Assembly (NCBI GenBank): GCA_963836005.1
Contig: CAWIHS010000001.1
Location: forward strand, 62,001-126,000
From: CAWIHS01 sp963836005
GTDB taxonomy: Bacteria > Pseudomonadota > Gammaproteobacteria > GRL18
DNA: 64,000 nucleotides
Direction of reading: 5' to 3'
Shown here: positions 52,056 to 61,377 of the stretch, one piece after another
Layout of the letters: every line of letters starts with the position of its first letter
Numbering within the stretch: position 1 is the stretch's first letter
Notes under the pieces: generated by a model
The model's database searches: none
What the model was told of the DNA's origin: nothing
Seen by the model: the letters and a program-made list of their open reading frames with translations, nothing else
Position numbers and translations under genes: made by a program

Positions 52056-53507
52056 TTAAAACAGGGAATTATTAATCCACATATGAGCGAGGATACTGGC
52101 AGCATAGCCGACAGCTATCGCAGGAGCCCATTTCAGGTGGCCAAAAAAGGTGTATTTACCTCTGGCCTGTCCCATCAGCGCCACACCTGCAGCGGATCCA
52201 ATTGACAATAAGGACCCCCCCACACCCGCTGTTAATGTCACCAGCAGCCACTGCCCAAGTGACATATCCGGGTTCATGGTTAATACCGCAAACATAACTG
52301 GAATATTATCTACAATCGCGGATAAAATACCGACCAGGATATTGGCTATGGTTGCTCCCCATTCAGTATACATCAGTTCAGAAACCATCGATAAATAGCC
52401 CAGAAAACCCAGCCCGCCTACACATAAAACCACGCCGTAGAAGAAAAACAGGGTATCCCACTCAACTCTGGCGACAGAAGAAAAAACATCGAATGGAACG
52501 GTATCACCAATTTCCGGAGTATTTCCCTCGCCATTATTGATAAGCGAATCTTTGTGTGCAGTTTTCTTCAGATGATAGCCGAATATTTTCAAATAACTCA
52601 GCCCCGTCAGCATTCCAATGACAGGCGGTAAACCAAGAAAATTATGAAAGCTGACGGCCGTTGCAATGGTCAATAAAAACAAACCGATAATCCGTTTTGC
52701 GCCCCGTTTCAGTTGAATATTTTCATCGCTGGCTACTGGTTTTTCGTTGGGTACAGCAAAAAACATAATCGCAGCGGGTACCACATAATTAACCAGTGAC
52801 GGAATGAATAATGCGAAAAATTCCCAAAAATCAACCATGCCTTTCTGCCAAACCATTAGCGTGGTAATGTCGCCAAAGGGACTAAAAGCGCCGCCAGCAT
52901 TGGCAGCTACCACAATATTAATACATGCCAGGCTTACAAAACGGGTGTTGCTTCCTCCAACAGCCATGACAACTGCGCACATTAATAAAGCAGTGGTTAA
53001 ATTATCTGCTATCGGAGAGATAAAAAATGCCAGAAAACCGGTAAACCAGAATAATTGACGAAAAGAAAAACCTTTGCGCACCAGCCATGACCTTAGGGCA
53101 TCGAATACCTGGCGCTCATCCATAGCATTAATATAAGTCATGGCTACCAGCAGAAATAACATTAATTCTGCGTATTCCAGCAAATTATGCCGCACTGCGT
53201 GTTCAGCCAGCTCGGGCATACCGTGATTTACATAGACCAGGCCAATCATGGCCCAGATAATACCGGCAGCAAGCACCACAGGCTTTGATTTTCTCAGGTG
53301 GGTAAATTCTTCTGCCATCACAAAAATATAGGCAATGATAAAAATCACTATAGAAAAAAATCCGACATTACTGTCAGTTAAATCCAGTGGTTCATGCATG
53401 ACAGCTTCAGCAGCAGCAGCGGCTGCTTCGGCTGAAAGAACTATTTGCGGTATTAACAACAACAACATTGAAATGATTGCGGCGGGAATTATTTTTGATA
53501 CATACAT
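52056..53507 (-). CDS. nhaD: NhaD-type Na+/H+ antiporter
   Basis: A 483-residue inner-membrane antiporter of the ion-transporter superfamily. It has a leading hydrophobic segment with an Ala-rich stretch after it (SAEAAAAAAEAVMHE) and about 12 TM helices. Typical NhaD stretches are FFISPIADNLTTALLMCAVV, IVVAANAGGAFSPFGDITTLMVW and the C-terminal AIVDNIPVMFAVLTMNPDMS then GVGGSLLSIGSAAGVALMGQ. NhaD exports Na+ or Li+ in marine and haloalkaliphilic bacteria. Together with NhaC it suggests a salty habitat. Confidence 0.92.
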   Translation of the reverse strand: MYVSKIIPAAIISMLLLLIPQIVLSAEAAAAAAEAVMHEPLDLTDSNVGFFSIVIFIIAYIFVMAEEFTHLRKSKPVVLAAGIIWAMIGLVYVNHGMPELAEHAVRHNLLEYAELMLFLLVAMTYINAMDERQVFDALRSWLVRKGFSFRQLFWFTGFLAFFISPIADNLTTALLMCAVVMAVGGSNTRFVSLACINIVVAANAGGAFSPFGDITTLMVWQKGMVDFWEFFALFIPSLVNYVVPAAIMFFAVPNEKPVASDENIQLKRGAKRIIGLFLLTIATAVSFHNFLGLPPVIGMLTGLSYLKIFGYHLKKTAHKDSLINNGEGNTPEIGDTVPFDVFSSVARVEWDTLFFFYGVVLCVGGLGFLGYLSMVSELMYTEWGATIANILVGILSAIVDNIPVMFAVLTMNPDMSLGQWLLVTLTAGVGGSLLSIGSAAGVALMGQARGKYTFFGHLKWAPAIAVGYAASILAHMWINNSLF

Positions 53508-53689
53508 TTTTTCACATCTTTTTTGATTAAAATAAACGTCTTGGCATGTTTTGTCACTGATGAGTGCCAGTTAAAGCTGCATTTTAGTTTCGACCGGTAA
53601 ACCAATACAATATACAGCTTTCTGGTGAGTGAAATCAACCCTTCCATAGGCAGCAGAACCATTTTGGAAGGGCCTCAAAAACCACTTAA

Positions 53690-55651
53690 TCAGAAAACAA
53701 GAGTCATCATAATCATCATAACCAGTAAAAATAGAATGGTCATAATCCCCCCTGCTTTCATGAAATCCGGTACCCGGTAACCGCCTGGTCCCATAATCAG
53801 GGCATTCACCTGATGGGTGGGTATCAGAAATGAATTTGATGTGGCAATCGCGACAGTTAATGCAAACACTGCGGGGTTTGCCCCCACACCAATAGCTATA
53901 TTAACGGCCAATGGGACTAACAGGACGGTCGCACCGACATTGGACATGACCAGAGTAAAGAAAGTAGCCAGCACAGCGACAGCGGTCTGTACACCCCAGA
54001 CAGGCATATCCCCTACCACTAACAGTGTCTGATCTGCTATCCATTTGGCGGTTCCCGTAGTTTCAACAGCCAGACCGAGAGGAATCAAACTGGCTAGCAG
54101 AAAAACTGTTTTCCAGGATACAGCCTCATAAGCCTCTTCTATTTTAAGCACGCCTGAAAGAACCATACCAATTGCACCTGTTAACAGCGCAACTGATAAC
54201 TTCAGATCTGTAAACAGAACCATTGCTAAGGCAATGGCAAAAAAGAGTCCAGCCCAGCCTACTTTATGTGGTCTTGTTTCTTCATGAGGATATTCGGTCG
54301 TAACAACAACAAAACTCTTGTCTTTTGCAATACGGGCCAGGTTATCCCATAATGTATGAACAACCAGGGTATCGCCTGCCTGAAAGGGTAAATCACGGAT
54401 CCCTTCTCCCTCGCCCAGGGTTTCCCCTTCACGATGTAATGCCACTAATGCAAGACCATAAGATTTTCTTAACCAGACATCTCTTGCAGATTTGTCAATC
54501 AGGCTTGAACCCGGCGGAATAACGACTTCAGCTATACCTGAACGGGAAGATGATAAGCTTTCAGAGAAGTATTCCAGATCATTTTTTAGTTCCAGTTTGT
54601 AATCATGCACAAAGGAATTAAGGTGCTTTTCTGCAGCCAGGATACCCAATACTGTATTCGCATCTATTGTATAGTCTCTGGCTACCCCGTTTGGTCCTAT
54701 CGTAACGTCCTTGGTATTACCTTTGATGGCGGCAATAATCCTGATTTTTTCATCGCTTTCAATGTCATTCAAAACATGTCCAATCAATGGACTGTCAGGG
54801 GGTACTACGACTTCAAACAGGGCATAATCAATTCCATAAATATTTTGAAAATAGCTCATGGTGTTGGTCGCTTTAGAAGCCTCGGCTTTGTCCGCTGTAT
54901 CAGGTAACACAAAACGCCCTGCGATCACAAAATAAATAATGCCGGTAATGACCAGCGCTACCCCTACGGGTGTTACAGAAAATAACCCCCATGTGTCCAT
55001 CTGTTGAGCTTCCGGAAGGGCCTGATTGGAGGTTAAAATTAAATCATTGAGCAGAATTAACGGTGAAGAACCTACCATGGTGACTGTACCGCCCAGAATG
55101 GCACAAAATCCCATCGGCATCAGCAGTCTGGACATTGGTAAACCCGAACGCGCTGAAATACGGCTGACAACGGGTATAAAGAGTGCTGCAGCACCCACAT
55201 TCTGCATAAATGATGAAATAAAGGCAACGGTACTTGACACAATTGGAATAATCCGTTGTTCAGAGGTTCCGCCTACGTCAAGTATAAATGAAGCGACCTT
55301 GCTCATAATGCCGGTTTTATCCAGGCCTGCGCCAATAATCATGACTGCGATGATTGACATCACCGCATTACTGGAAAATCCGTTAAACAGTTGATCGGTA
55401 GAGACCAGACCTTCATCAAGCCCCATGAAGGGAGCAAACAACGTCGATAAACCCAGCAGCACCATAATGGTTATCGCCGTTACATCAACATCGACCACTT
55501 CAAATGCAAATAAGTAAATGGTCAGCATCAGCAGTCCCATAACCCAGGCCACTTGAATGCTGGGTACGATTGATGCCAGATACAAAGCAATTATCAAGAA
55601 AATGATTGCTGCAATAATTTTCTTTCTTTGCGCCTTTAATTTATCTTTCAT
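53690..55651 (-). CDS. SLC13/DASS-family anion permease with two central TrkA-C domains
   Basis: A 653-residue membrane protein: about five to six TM helices, a cytoplasmic middle part, then a second membrane half. The membrane halves carry DASS-like sequences (FISSFMQNVGAAALFIPVVSR, ILGGTVTMVGSSPLILLNDL, MSNVGATVLLVPLAVNIAIG). The middle has two TrkA-C (RCK-C) domains (EVVVPPDSPLIGHVLNDI... and EVVIPPGSSLIDKSARDVWL). This layout occurs in sulfate and other anion carriers such as algal SAC1/SLT proteins. GAGAGG precedes the ATG. Substrate is unknown; sulfate is a reasonable guess. Confidence 0.85.
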   Translation of the reverse strand: MKDKLKAQRKKIIAAIIFLIIALYLASIVPSIQVAWVMGLLMLTIYLFAFEVVDVDVTAITIMVLLGLSTLFAPFMGLDEGLVSTDQLFNGFSSNAVMSIIAVMIIGAGLDKTGIMSKVASFILDVGGTSEQRIIPIVSSTVAFISSFMQNVGAAALFIPVVSRISARSGLPMSRLLMPMGFCAILGGTVTMVGSSPLILLNDLILTSNQALPEAQQMDTWGLFSVTPVGVALVITGIIYFVIAGRFVLPDTADKAEASKATNTMSYFQNIYGIDYALFEVVVPPDSPLIGHVLNDIESDEKIRIIAAIKGNTKDVTIGPNGVARDYTIDANTVLGILAAEKHLNSFVHDYKLELKNDLEYFSESLSSSRSGIAEVVIPPGSSLIDKSARDVWLRKSYGLALVALHREGETLGEGEGIRDLPFQAGDTLVVHTLWDNLARIAKDKSFVVVTTEYPHEETRPHKVGWAGLFFAIALAMVLFTDLKLSVALLTGAIGMVLSGVLKIEEAYEAVSWKTVFLLASLIPLGLAVETTGTAKWIADQTLLVVGDMPVWGVQTAVAVLATFFTLVMSNVGATVLLVPLAVNIAIGVGANPAVFALTVAIATSNSFLIPTHQVNALIMGPGGYRVPDFMKAGGIMTILFLLVMMIMMTLVF

Positions 55652-56248
55652 TACCGAAACCTCTCTATTATTTTAATAATGATTTGATTTTTGTTTTTCA
55701 TAACCGGTCCGGATTTGCAATTATTGGGCTCTGTTCATTGCCATGTACTAGCGGTCGGTCTCGTGTTCAGGTGCCTGTCGGGATAAGTCACCGGCATAGC
55801 CTGATTTAATGCCTGCGATGATACCCTGGCATTACACATCAGGGGTGTAATGGGAATGGCTGATCTCTGCATAAAATGATTTTTGATCTGCTTGCAAACC
55901 GGCTTTTTCGATCATTTATTGCCTTGCTCTGAGATGCAATAGGTTATTTTACAACAAATTAACTATATTATTAAATGCTCAATTAATACAAATAAAAGAC
56001 CTCTTTTATAATCAAATAATTAACTGAGGTTTTCCTGGCTAGGATACCGGGAACTAAATATCCAGATCAGATTCTTTTGCTTCGGTTATTGATAAAAATC
56101 GTTGAATATTAGCAGGTTATGGCGCACTTTAGCATACCCTGGGTTATAAACACAAGGTTATCATGGAATAACGTCAGATTAATATCTGGAATCAGAATCC
56201 AAACTCATATACAATTTGATTAACGTACACTAATCTTTATATAGAATT
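55652..56248. other. 597-bp divergent region between the SLC13 gene and umuD
   Basis: No gene can be supported. An inverted repeat CATTACAC, 7-nt loop, GTGTAATG sits at 55830-55852 and might be an operator. The part nearest umuD is AT-rich. I searched by eye for a LexA box (CTG-N10-CAG) and saw none of good quality. Confidence 0.4.
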
Positions 56249-56647
56249 ATGCATGTTATGCCTATTCCTTATTTCAGTCACGCGGTTGCGGCCGGATTCC
56301 CCTCTCCTGCAGATGATTACCTGGAGCAGCACCTTGACCTGCAGGATTATCTCATCCGGCACCCGGCCGCCACATTTTTTGCACGTGCCCAGGGGGACAG
56401 CATGAATGGACTGGGTATTTTTGACGGGGATTTGCTGATAGTCGATCGCTCACTGGAACCCAGAGACAGACAAATCGTTGTGGCGGCACTGGACGGTCAG
56501 CTGACCTGTAAAATTCTGGATAAAAGCAGACCGGCACTGCTATCGGCCAATAATGAATTTCCACCCATTATCATCAGGGAGTTTGAATCACTGATTATTG
56601 AAGGTGTGGTTATTCATTCTGTAAGACATCATGTTCTGCCTGGTTGA
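56249..56647 (+). CDS. umuD: UmuD-like S24 peptidase, SOS mutagenesis subunit
   Basis: A LexA-like self-cleaving subunit of DNA polymerase V. The cleavage site is Ala15-Gly16 (AVAAGFPSP), and the catalytic pair is Ser51 (GDSMNG) and Lys88 (LTCKIL). All are at the same offsets as E. coli UmuD Cys24-Gly25, Ser60 and Lys97, less nine residues at the N-terminus. RecA-stimulated cleavage would remove the short N-terminal arm to activate the polymerase complex. The start could also be the in-frame ATG three codons later. It overlaps umuC by 17 bp. Confidence 0.92.
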   Translation: MHVMPIPYFSHAVAAGFPSPADDYLEQHLDLQDYLIRHPAATFFARAQGDSMNGLGIFDGDLLIVDRSLEPRDRQIVVAALDGQLTCKILDKSRPALLSANNEFPPIIIREFESLIIEGVVIHSVRHHVLPG

Positions 56648-57884
56648 CTGCAATAGCTGTTATGCCAGTTGTGAGCAGATTTTCAGACCCGATCTGAGAG
56701 ATAAACCTACCGTTGTGCTCTCCAATAATGACGGTTTTGTGATTGCCCGATCCAAAGAAGCCAAAGCCCTGGGCATTGAAGATTTGCAGCCTTTTTTTAA
56801 AATCGAAGCCACGCTGAGAAAACATAATGTCGCCATTTTTTCCAGTAACTTTCCACTCTATGGCGACATTTCAAACCGGGTCATGAATACCCTGCGGCTA
56901 TACTCACCGCAGGTTGAAGTGTATTCAATTGATGAAATGTTTTTATATCTGGAAGGGATTCAACAGCCGTTGCAAGACTACGGCCGTGAAATCAGAAACC
57001 GCCTGTGGCGTGATATAAAAATGCCTGTCGGTGTAGGTATGGCACCCACCAAGACATTGGCAAAACTGGCCAATCGTGCTGCAAAAAAAATTCCCAAATG
57101 CAATGGTGTCGCGGTGCTGGACACAGCGAAAAAGTGGGACTGGATGCTGCGGCGCACCCGGATTCAGGATGTCTGGGGGATCGGCTCACGCCTGGCCCAA
57201 CGCCTTGCTGTACTGGATATCTACACAGCCTGTGATCTGGCCAGAGCCAATGCCAGAGAAGTCCGCAGACATACCAGCGTCAATGTTGCACGGACTATAG
57301 AAGAACTCAACGGGCATTCCTGCCTGACACTGGAAGAACTGCCGCCGGCAAAACAGCAGATCTACTGCACCCGTTCATTTGGCAGCAAGCCTTCTACTCT
57401 GCCACCTGTGCTGGAAGCCATCAGTGTTTATGCGGCCCGTGCAGCAGAGAAATTGCGCCAGCAACAATCTTTCACCGGTATGCTGCAGATCTTTCTGCAC
57501 ACCTCCCCATTTGATCACATGCGCTACAGTAATGCCGGTCTTGTACAGTTGCCCTACCCTACGGATGATACGCGGATCATTGTCAGCAGCGCCAGAAAAG
57601 TACTTAAAAAACTATTTAAACCGGGATTTCACTATATGAAAGCAGGTATCGGTCTGCTGGATCTATCCCCGCGTCAATATCGTCAACTGGACATGTTTGA
57701 AGCGGGTCAGAACATTAACGATGATGCCTTAATGCAGGTAATGGATCTTATCAATACACGTTATGGACGCAATAGCGTCTATATTGCTGCCGAGGGTGTG
57801 CATAAAAAATGGTTTATGCGTCAGGCCTATAAATCACCCGCATATACAACTCGATGGGAAGAGCTGCCTTGCATTCGATGTTGA
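56631..57884 (+). CDS. umuC: UmuC-like Y-family DNA polymerase V catalytic subunit
   Basis: A translesion DNA polymerase of 417 residues. The palm has the metal-binding Asp near the N-terminus (FCLVDCNSCYASCEQIFRPDL) and VYSIDEMFLYL with the second Asp-Glu pair. There is a fingers segment with LSNNDGFVIARSKEAKALG, a thumb with IQDVWGIGSRLAQRLAVL, and the UmuC C-terminal beta-clamp region with QLDMFE. Length and the DUF4113-like C-terminal segment (NTRYGRNSVYIAAEGVHKKW) match UmuC proper. It starts inside the umuD coding region, so the two are coupled. Confidence 0.94.
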   Translation: MFCLVDCNSCYASCEQIFRPDLRDKPTVVLSNNDGFVIARSKEAKALGIEDLQPFFKIEATLRKHNVAIFSSNFPLYGDISNRVMNTLRLYSPQVEVYSIDEMFLYLEGIQQPLQDYGREIRNRLWRDIKMPVGVGMAPTKTLAKLANRAAKKIPKCNGVAVLDTAKKWDWMLRRTRIQDVWGIGSRLAQRLAVLDIYTACDLARANAREVRRHTSVNVARTIEELNGHSCLTLEELPPAKQQIYCTRSFGSKPSTLPPVLEAISVYAARAAEKLRQQQSFTGMLQIFLHTSPFDHMRYSNAGLVQLPYPTDDTRIIVSSARKVLKKLFKPGFHYMKAGIGLLDLSPRQYRQLDMFEAGQNINDDALMQVMDLINTRYGRNSVYIAAEGVHKKWFMRQAYKSPAYTTRWEELPCIRC

Positions 57885-57946
57885 TTGTAACAATATGCAA
57901 GGCTAAAATGGATGCAATAAAAACAGTTTCAAAAAAAGGAAACAAT

Positions 57947-58843
57947 ATGCCAGGCAAAACTTCCACCAATATCAATCATCCTGCGCAAGGATCTTTCTGG
58001 CGTTCTCCGGCCGCCTGTTTATGCGCCATATTGCTTCTGATCACTTTTTGTCTGCCAGGCTGCAGCACCCAGCTGCCCACGGTTCCTGCTTTTAACAGCG
58101 ATGGAGAAAACCATCCCGGTAAAATCATCTGGCATGATCTGGTAACACCTGATTTGAAACAATCCCAGGCATTTTACAAAAGTTTATTCGGCTGGAGTTT
58201 TGAAGAACTTACTCAGGGCTATACACTGATTATCCACGATAACGAATATATCGGCGGTATTGCACAGCATGAAAGCAACGGAAGTTCAGCCTACTGGATT
58301 CCTCTCATGTCGGTTCCTGATATCGATAAAGCGATCAAGTATACACTGCAGTCAGAAGGCAAGGTACTGCTCAAGACCTTTGAACTGCCTGGTCGTGGAC
58401 GTATAGCAGTCGTTAAAGATCCCCAGGGGGCTATTTTTGCTCTGGCACAGACAGCCGCAGGCGATCCGGCTGACCGCAAAGCGGGCATCAATGAATGGCT
58501 CTGGAATGAAATATGGACCGATGAAATCATGGCCACAAAAGCATTTTATTCCGGGCTGATTGGCTTTCAAACAGGTGAATACCGCTCAGGTGAGCATGCC
58601 TATCAATACTTAAAATATAAAGATGTACCCAGAGTAGGCCTGATAAAAAATCATCACAGCGGGGTTGCTAACACCTGGGCTGCTTACATTCGAGTTGAGG
58701 ATGTCGCTGCAACAGTTGCACAGGTTGAAGCTCTGGGAGGTAAAATTCTTATGTCCCCACAAGCAGATATTCGCCATGGTTCTGTAGCAATTATTACGGA
58801 TCCATCAGGAGCAGGACTGGTTATTCAGGAGTGGAGCAAATAA
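57947..58843 (+). CDS. VOC-family (glyoxalase-like) lipoprotein with two VOC modules
   Basis: ATG 57947, with AGGA 7 bases upstream, gives a long N-region then a lipoprotein signal with lipobox LPGCS. Two vicinal-oxygen-chelate modules follow: IIWHDLVTPDLKQSQAFYKS...ALAQTAAG and WNEIWTDEIMATKAFYSGLI...GAGLVIQEW. VOC enzymes typically use metal to isomerise, hydrolyse or cleave small molecules, and some bind antibiotics. Anchoring in the outer membrane is unusual. The metal-binding pattern is only partly visible. A small lipoprotein gene follows 2 bp later. Confidence 0.8.
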   Translation: MPGKTSTNINHPAQGSFWRSPAACLCAILLLITFCLPGCSTQLPTVPAFNSDGENHPGKIIWHDLVTPDLKQSQAFYKSLFGWSFEELTQGYTLIIHDNEYIGGIAQHESNGSSAYWIPLMSVPDIDKAIKYTLQSEGKVLLKTFELPGRGRIAVVKDPQGAIFALAQTAAGDPADRKAGINEWLWNEIWTDEIMATKAFYSGLIGFQTGEYRSGEHAYQYLKYKDVPRVGLIKNHHSGVANTWAAYIRVEDVAATVAQVEALGGKILMSPQADIRHGSVAIITDPSGAGLVIQEWSK

Positions 58844-58845
58844 AA

Positions 58846-59019
58846 ATGAGAAATAACAAACAGCAGTCATTGAAATGGGTTAAAATTTTCCTGATCGCAA
58901 CTTTATGTCTTGGAGTACTGGCTTCCTGCTCTCCTTACGCCAGTCTGAATGTAGGTGTACCATTCAAGGTTGGACCGGTGTATGTGAACCCCAGTATTGG
59001 GGTTGGCAGTTTCCTTTAA
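58846..59019 (+). CDS. Small lipoprotein (57 aa), unknown function
   Basis: It begins MRNNKQQSLKW and has a lipoprotein signal with lipobox VLASC, leaving a mature peptide of about 30 residues (SPYASLNVGVPFKVGPVYVN then PSIGVGSFL). The repeated V.VGPVYVNPSIGVG pattern resembles the short beta-strand tail of other proteobacterial mini-lipoproteins. It is only 2 bp after the VOC gene, so it is probably co-transcribed. Confidence 0.65.
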   Translation: MRNNKQQSLKWVKIFLIATLCLGVLASCSPYASLNVGVPFKVGPVYVNPSIGVGSFL

Positions 59020-59074
59020 CCTGAATTAAATCAGCCAAACCTGTTGCGAGCATGCAATATACACTGGCATTCCA

Positions 59075-59110
59075 ATACACTGAATAGTCACGAGGATTCA
59101 GTGTATTTTA
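59075..59110. terminator. Bidirectional terminator-like hairpin between convergent genes
   Basis: ATACACTGAAT, 10-nt loop, ATTCAGTGTAT form a perfect 11-bp stem, followed on the plus strand by TTTTAC. It lies between the small lipoprotein gene and the convergent DUF4136 gene. Confidence 0.55.
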
Positions 59111-59134
59111 CAGATCGTAAGTGCTATCAGGGAC

Positions 59135-59821
59135 TTATATCAGTCCGATCTTGCGCATGTCAGCAGTGATCAGCCGGACCAGTTGCTGAATAATTTTTTC
59201 ACCTGATTGCGGATTAATACTTTTGGAAAACCCTGACCATACCGGCTTTTCCGTGGCCACAGAAAATACCCGCGTATCCAGCTGCACTATAGATTCCGTA
59301 GCAGTGTAACCATCACGGTAAACGGTCTGGTAAGTTGAGCCATAATATCCACCATAGCCATACCCATAACGACCATAACGATTGACGCCATAACCAGCCC
59401 CGGGACCGCCGGCATCGGGTATATATTCAACACGTCCCGGTACCTCCCTGGCTTTTTTGATATTGCCCTTGAAGTGAGTGATCAATACCGAGTCAGCCCC
59501 GGACTGTTCCACGGCCGCCATAATTTCCTCTTTACTGTCATAATCTTCCATCTCCGGCATCAGGGTATATCCCGCAACGGCATGTTTTCCGCTCGGATCG
59601 ATCTGGTTTACAAAAGTACTTTCAAAAGCCCGACGCTGTGTTTCATCTTTAAAGATACCCAATACCAGTACTTTTTGTAATTTAGGTCCTGCATAGTCCG
59701 GATCATGCCAGAGATTGATCAACCGGGTTGATGATGATGAAGAACAGCCAATCAGTGTGATCAGAAACATAGCCGTGATTAACGGCAAACATGATGAAAA
59801 ACAATTTCTATCATTAAACAT
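59135..59821 (-). CDS. DUF4136-like lipoprotein
   Basis: ATG 59821 with GGAGA 8 bases upstream gives a signal with lipobox LIGCS. The mature protein (about 205 residues) has the DUF4136-like pattern: an N-terminal NLWHDPDYAGPKLQKVLVLG strand-rich start, DSVLITHFKG, a Gly/Tyr-rich insert (GGPGAGYGVNRYGRYGYGYG), and a C-terminal SIVQLDTRVFSVATEKPVWS. Members are outer-membrane lipoproteins of unknown function. The Gly/Tyr insert is longer than usual. Monocistronic. Confidence 0.7.
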   Translation of the reverse strand: MFNDRNCFSSCLPLITAMFLITLIGCSSSSSTRLINLWHDPDYAGPKLQKVLVLGIFKDETQRRAFESTFVNQIDPSGKHAVAGYTLMPEMEDYDSKEEIMAAVEQSGADSVLITHFKGNIKKAREVPGRVEYIPDAGGPGAGYGVNRYGRYGYGYGGYYGSTYQTVYRDGYTATESIVQLDTRVFSVATEKPVWSGFSKSINPQSGEKIIQQLVRLITADMRKIGLI

Positions 59822-59956
59822 TGAGTCTCCTTTACGGGGTTTCAAAATTGATGAATCAACTGGATTATATCAGATTACAGCCTTTGGTTTATCAGGAATA
59901 TATTTTCTATGCTACACTTACAGAAATATTTACTTTCATTACTCAAGGAGTTTATC

Positions 59957-60160
59957 ATGGCCCATATTAAACTGGCACCCAATGTCGAATTTCAAATGGA
60001 AATAGAGCTTGAGGGAGTGAGCGATATTACCCGGGATTATGATGTACAACAGCATAAAGCAGAGATTTATGCTGAATTTGAAAAGCGTCTGGCCGCTGCT
60101 TTTCCTGAAGGATTTAAAATTGACTCTTTTGATTTTGGACTGGATAGCAATAAACATTAA
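59957..60160 (+). CDS. Small conserved-looking soluble protein (67 aa), unknown function
   Basis: ATG 59957 is preceded by AAGGAG at the best distance. The protein MAHIKLAPNVEFQMEIELEG...HKAEIYAEFEKRLAAAFPEG then FKIDSFDFGLD has a strand-helix-strand layout without Cys or TM helix. I do not recognise it. Strong translation signals support a real gene. It is transcribed away from the DUF4136 gene. Confidence 0.6.
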   Translation: MAHIKLAPNVEFQMEIELEGVSDITRDYDVQQHKAEIYAEFEKRLAAAFPEGFKIDSFDFGLDSNKH

Positions 60161-60192
60161 CCGCTACATCAATGTTAAGTAACTATTCATGT

Positions 60193-60350
60193 AACTATTC
60201 ATCAGCATATGTGTAAGTTTGTGCTTGTTGTCAGGTATGTTCTGACCCACAATATTGGATGAAATGCTGTTAGAGCGGGAATACCCATCAGTGTTGCAAA
60301 AATGCCTGGTTTCAGGCTCTCAAAGCAATATTTCAAATGCGCTGAGTGGT
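60193..60350. repeat. MITE-like repeat, degenerate copy 6
   Basis: The left end GTAACTATTCATCAGC and right end GCGCTGAGTGGTTTTAC keep traces of the family's inverted ends. The interior (GTCAGGTATGTTCTGACCCA) resembles the left part of other copies (GTCAGGTATTTATTCCAG at 51186). The left end is duplicated in tandem (TAACTATTCATGTAACTATTCAT). Confidence 0.55.
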
Positions 60351-60388
60351 TTTACATATAAATTTCTGAAACTCTTACGGAGGAACCT

Positions 60389-60943
60389 GTGTTTTATAAA
60401 AATTTAGCCTTTTTATTGCTCATCTTTATATTTTCAACGAGTCTGGCTCAGGCCGCTGAGCATGGAAAAAAATCTCATGGATCACACGCTATGAGTTCAA
60501 AAAGCGGCTCTCAATCGGAGCATCATGCTCAACATAGTGGGCATGAAAAAAAACATATGCTAAGAAACCTGATTGCAGCTATCAGCAAGACTGGGCTGAA
60601 TGCTGAACAGATAACACAGGTTACTCAGGCCATTAACCAGTTTAAATTAAGCAAACAGCAGTTAAAGTCACAAAAAACGCCTCCTCTTGAAGCTTTTAAA
60701 GATGACGGCTTTGATCAACAGGCTTTTAAAAACCACCTGGATAGCTTTCATGCTATGAAAGTCAAGGCGAAAATTGATCTGTTTGAACAAATATATTCCA
60801 TACTCAATACAGAACAACAGAAAATATTTAAACGAGAATTCACCGCACCCATGATAGAAAAAATGATTAAGAAAAATATGCTCAAGGGTAAAGATATGAA
60901 AAGCGGTGCAATGAAAATACAGGACACCTCGGAGCATCATTAA
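60389..60943 (+). CDS. Periplasmic His-rich Spy/CpxP-like protein
   Basis: A signal peptide (KNLAFLLLIFIFSTSLAQA) is followed by a His/Ser-rich stretch (HGKKSHGSHAM, SEHHAQHSGHEKKH) and then a helical domain with an LNAEQ motif (TGLNAEQITQVTQAINQFKL) and a second LNTEQQKIF. That pair is the LTxxQ pattern of the Spy/CpxP family, chaperone-like proteins induced by envelope stress. The His-rich head suggests metal binding. A short ribosome site GGAGG precedes the GTG start. It is probably a metal- or envelope-stress protein; role inferred. Confidence 0.7.
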   Translation: MFYKNLAFLLLIFIFSTSLAQAAEHGKKSHGSHAMSSKSGSQSEHHAQHSGHEKKHMLRNLIAAISKTGLNAEQITQVTQAINQFKLSKQQLKSQKTPPLEAFKDDGFDQQAFKNHLDSFHAMKVKAKIDLFEQIYSILNTEQQKIFKREFTAPMIEKMIKKNMLKGKDMKSGAMKIQDTSEHH

Positions 60944-60966
60944 TCTTCAGCATCATTAATCTTCAG
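60935..60966. repeat. 16-bp direct repeat at the end of the Spy-like gene
   Basis: CATCATTAATCTTCAG occurs twice in tandem (60935-60950 and 60951-60966). The first copy includes the last two codons and the TAA stop. Confidence 0.9.
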
Positions 60967-60992
60967 CATATTTAAATCAACCAGTTAAGCAG

Positions 60993-61021
60993 GCAGATAA
61001 GCATTTGCTCTGTTTATCTGC
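60993..61021 (+). terminator. Possible terminator after the Spy-like gene
   Basis: GCAGATAA, 13-nt loop, TTATCTGC form an 8-bp stem 50 bp past the stop. No T-run follows, so confidence is low. Confidence 0.35.
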
Positions 61022-61149
61022 TCCTCACTGAATTGATTAACCCGCCAAAAATGAAGATGGTTCACATTCTAGCCAAAAAACTGAAAATTCTTACAGAATA
61101 TAGAACCAGCAAGACTATACAAAGCTAACTCTATGATAGTTTAGTATTT

Positions 61150-61320
61150 AATAGTTACTCATACGTAGGTACTTAAGGATAATTGAGTGTTTGTGGAAGG
61201 CAGATAATTGCTCCTGCGTGATCTGCATTCCCTACATGGAAGTATTTACGGCGTCTTCTGGAACAAATACTCGATTATCCGCACCTGATTTTGCTTAAGT
61301 ACCTACCTATGAATAGTTAC
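61150..61320. repeat. MITE-like repeat, copy 7 (171 bp), GTAGGTACTTAAG ends
   Basis: It has inverted ends: ATAGTTACTCATACGTAGGT and, on the right, ACCTACCTATGAATAGTTAC. The interior GGCAGATAATTGCTCCTG and CGGCGTCTTCTGGAACAAAT matches the copy at 45688-46016 with the centre deleted. Confidence 0.8.
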
Positions 61321-61377
61321 TAGCAACTCACTCGAATAGCTAATTAACATCAATCTTTTATATCTGAATAATAAGAC

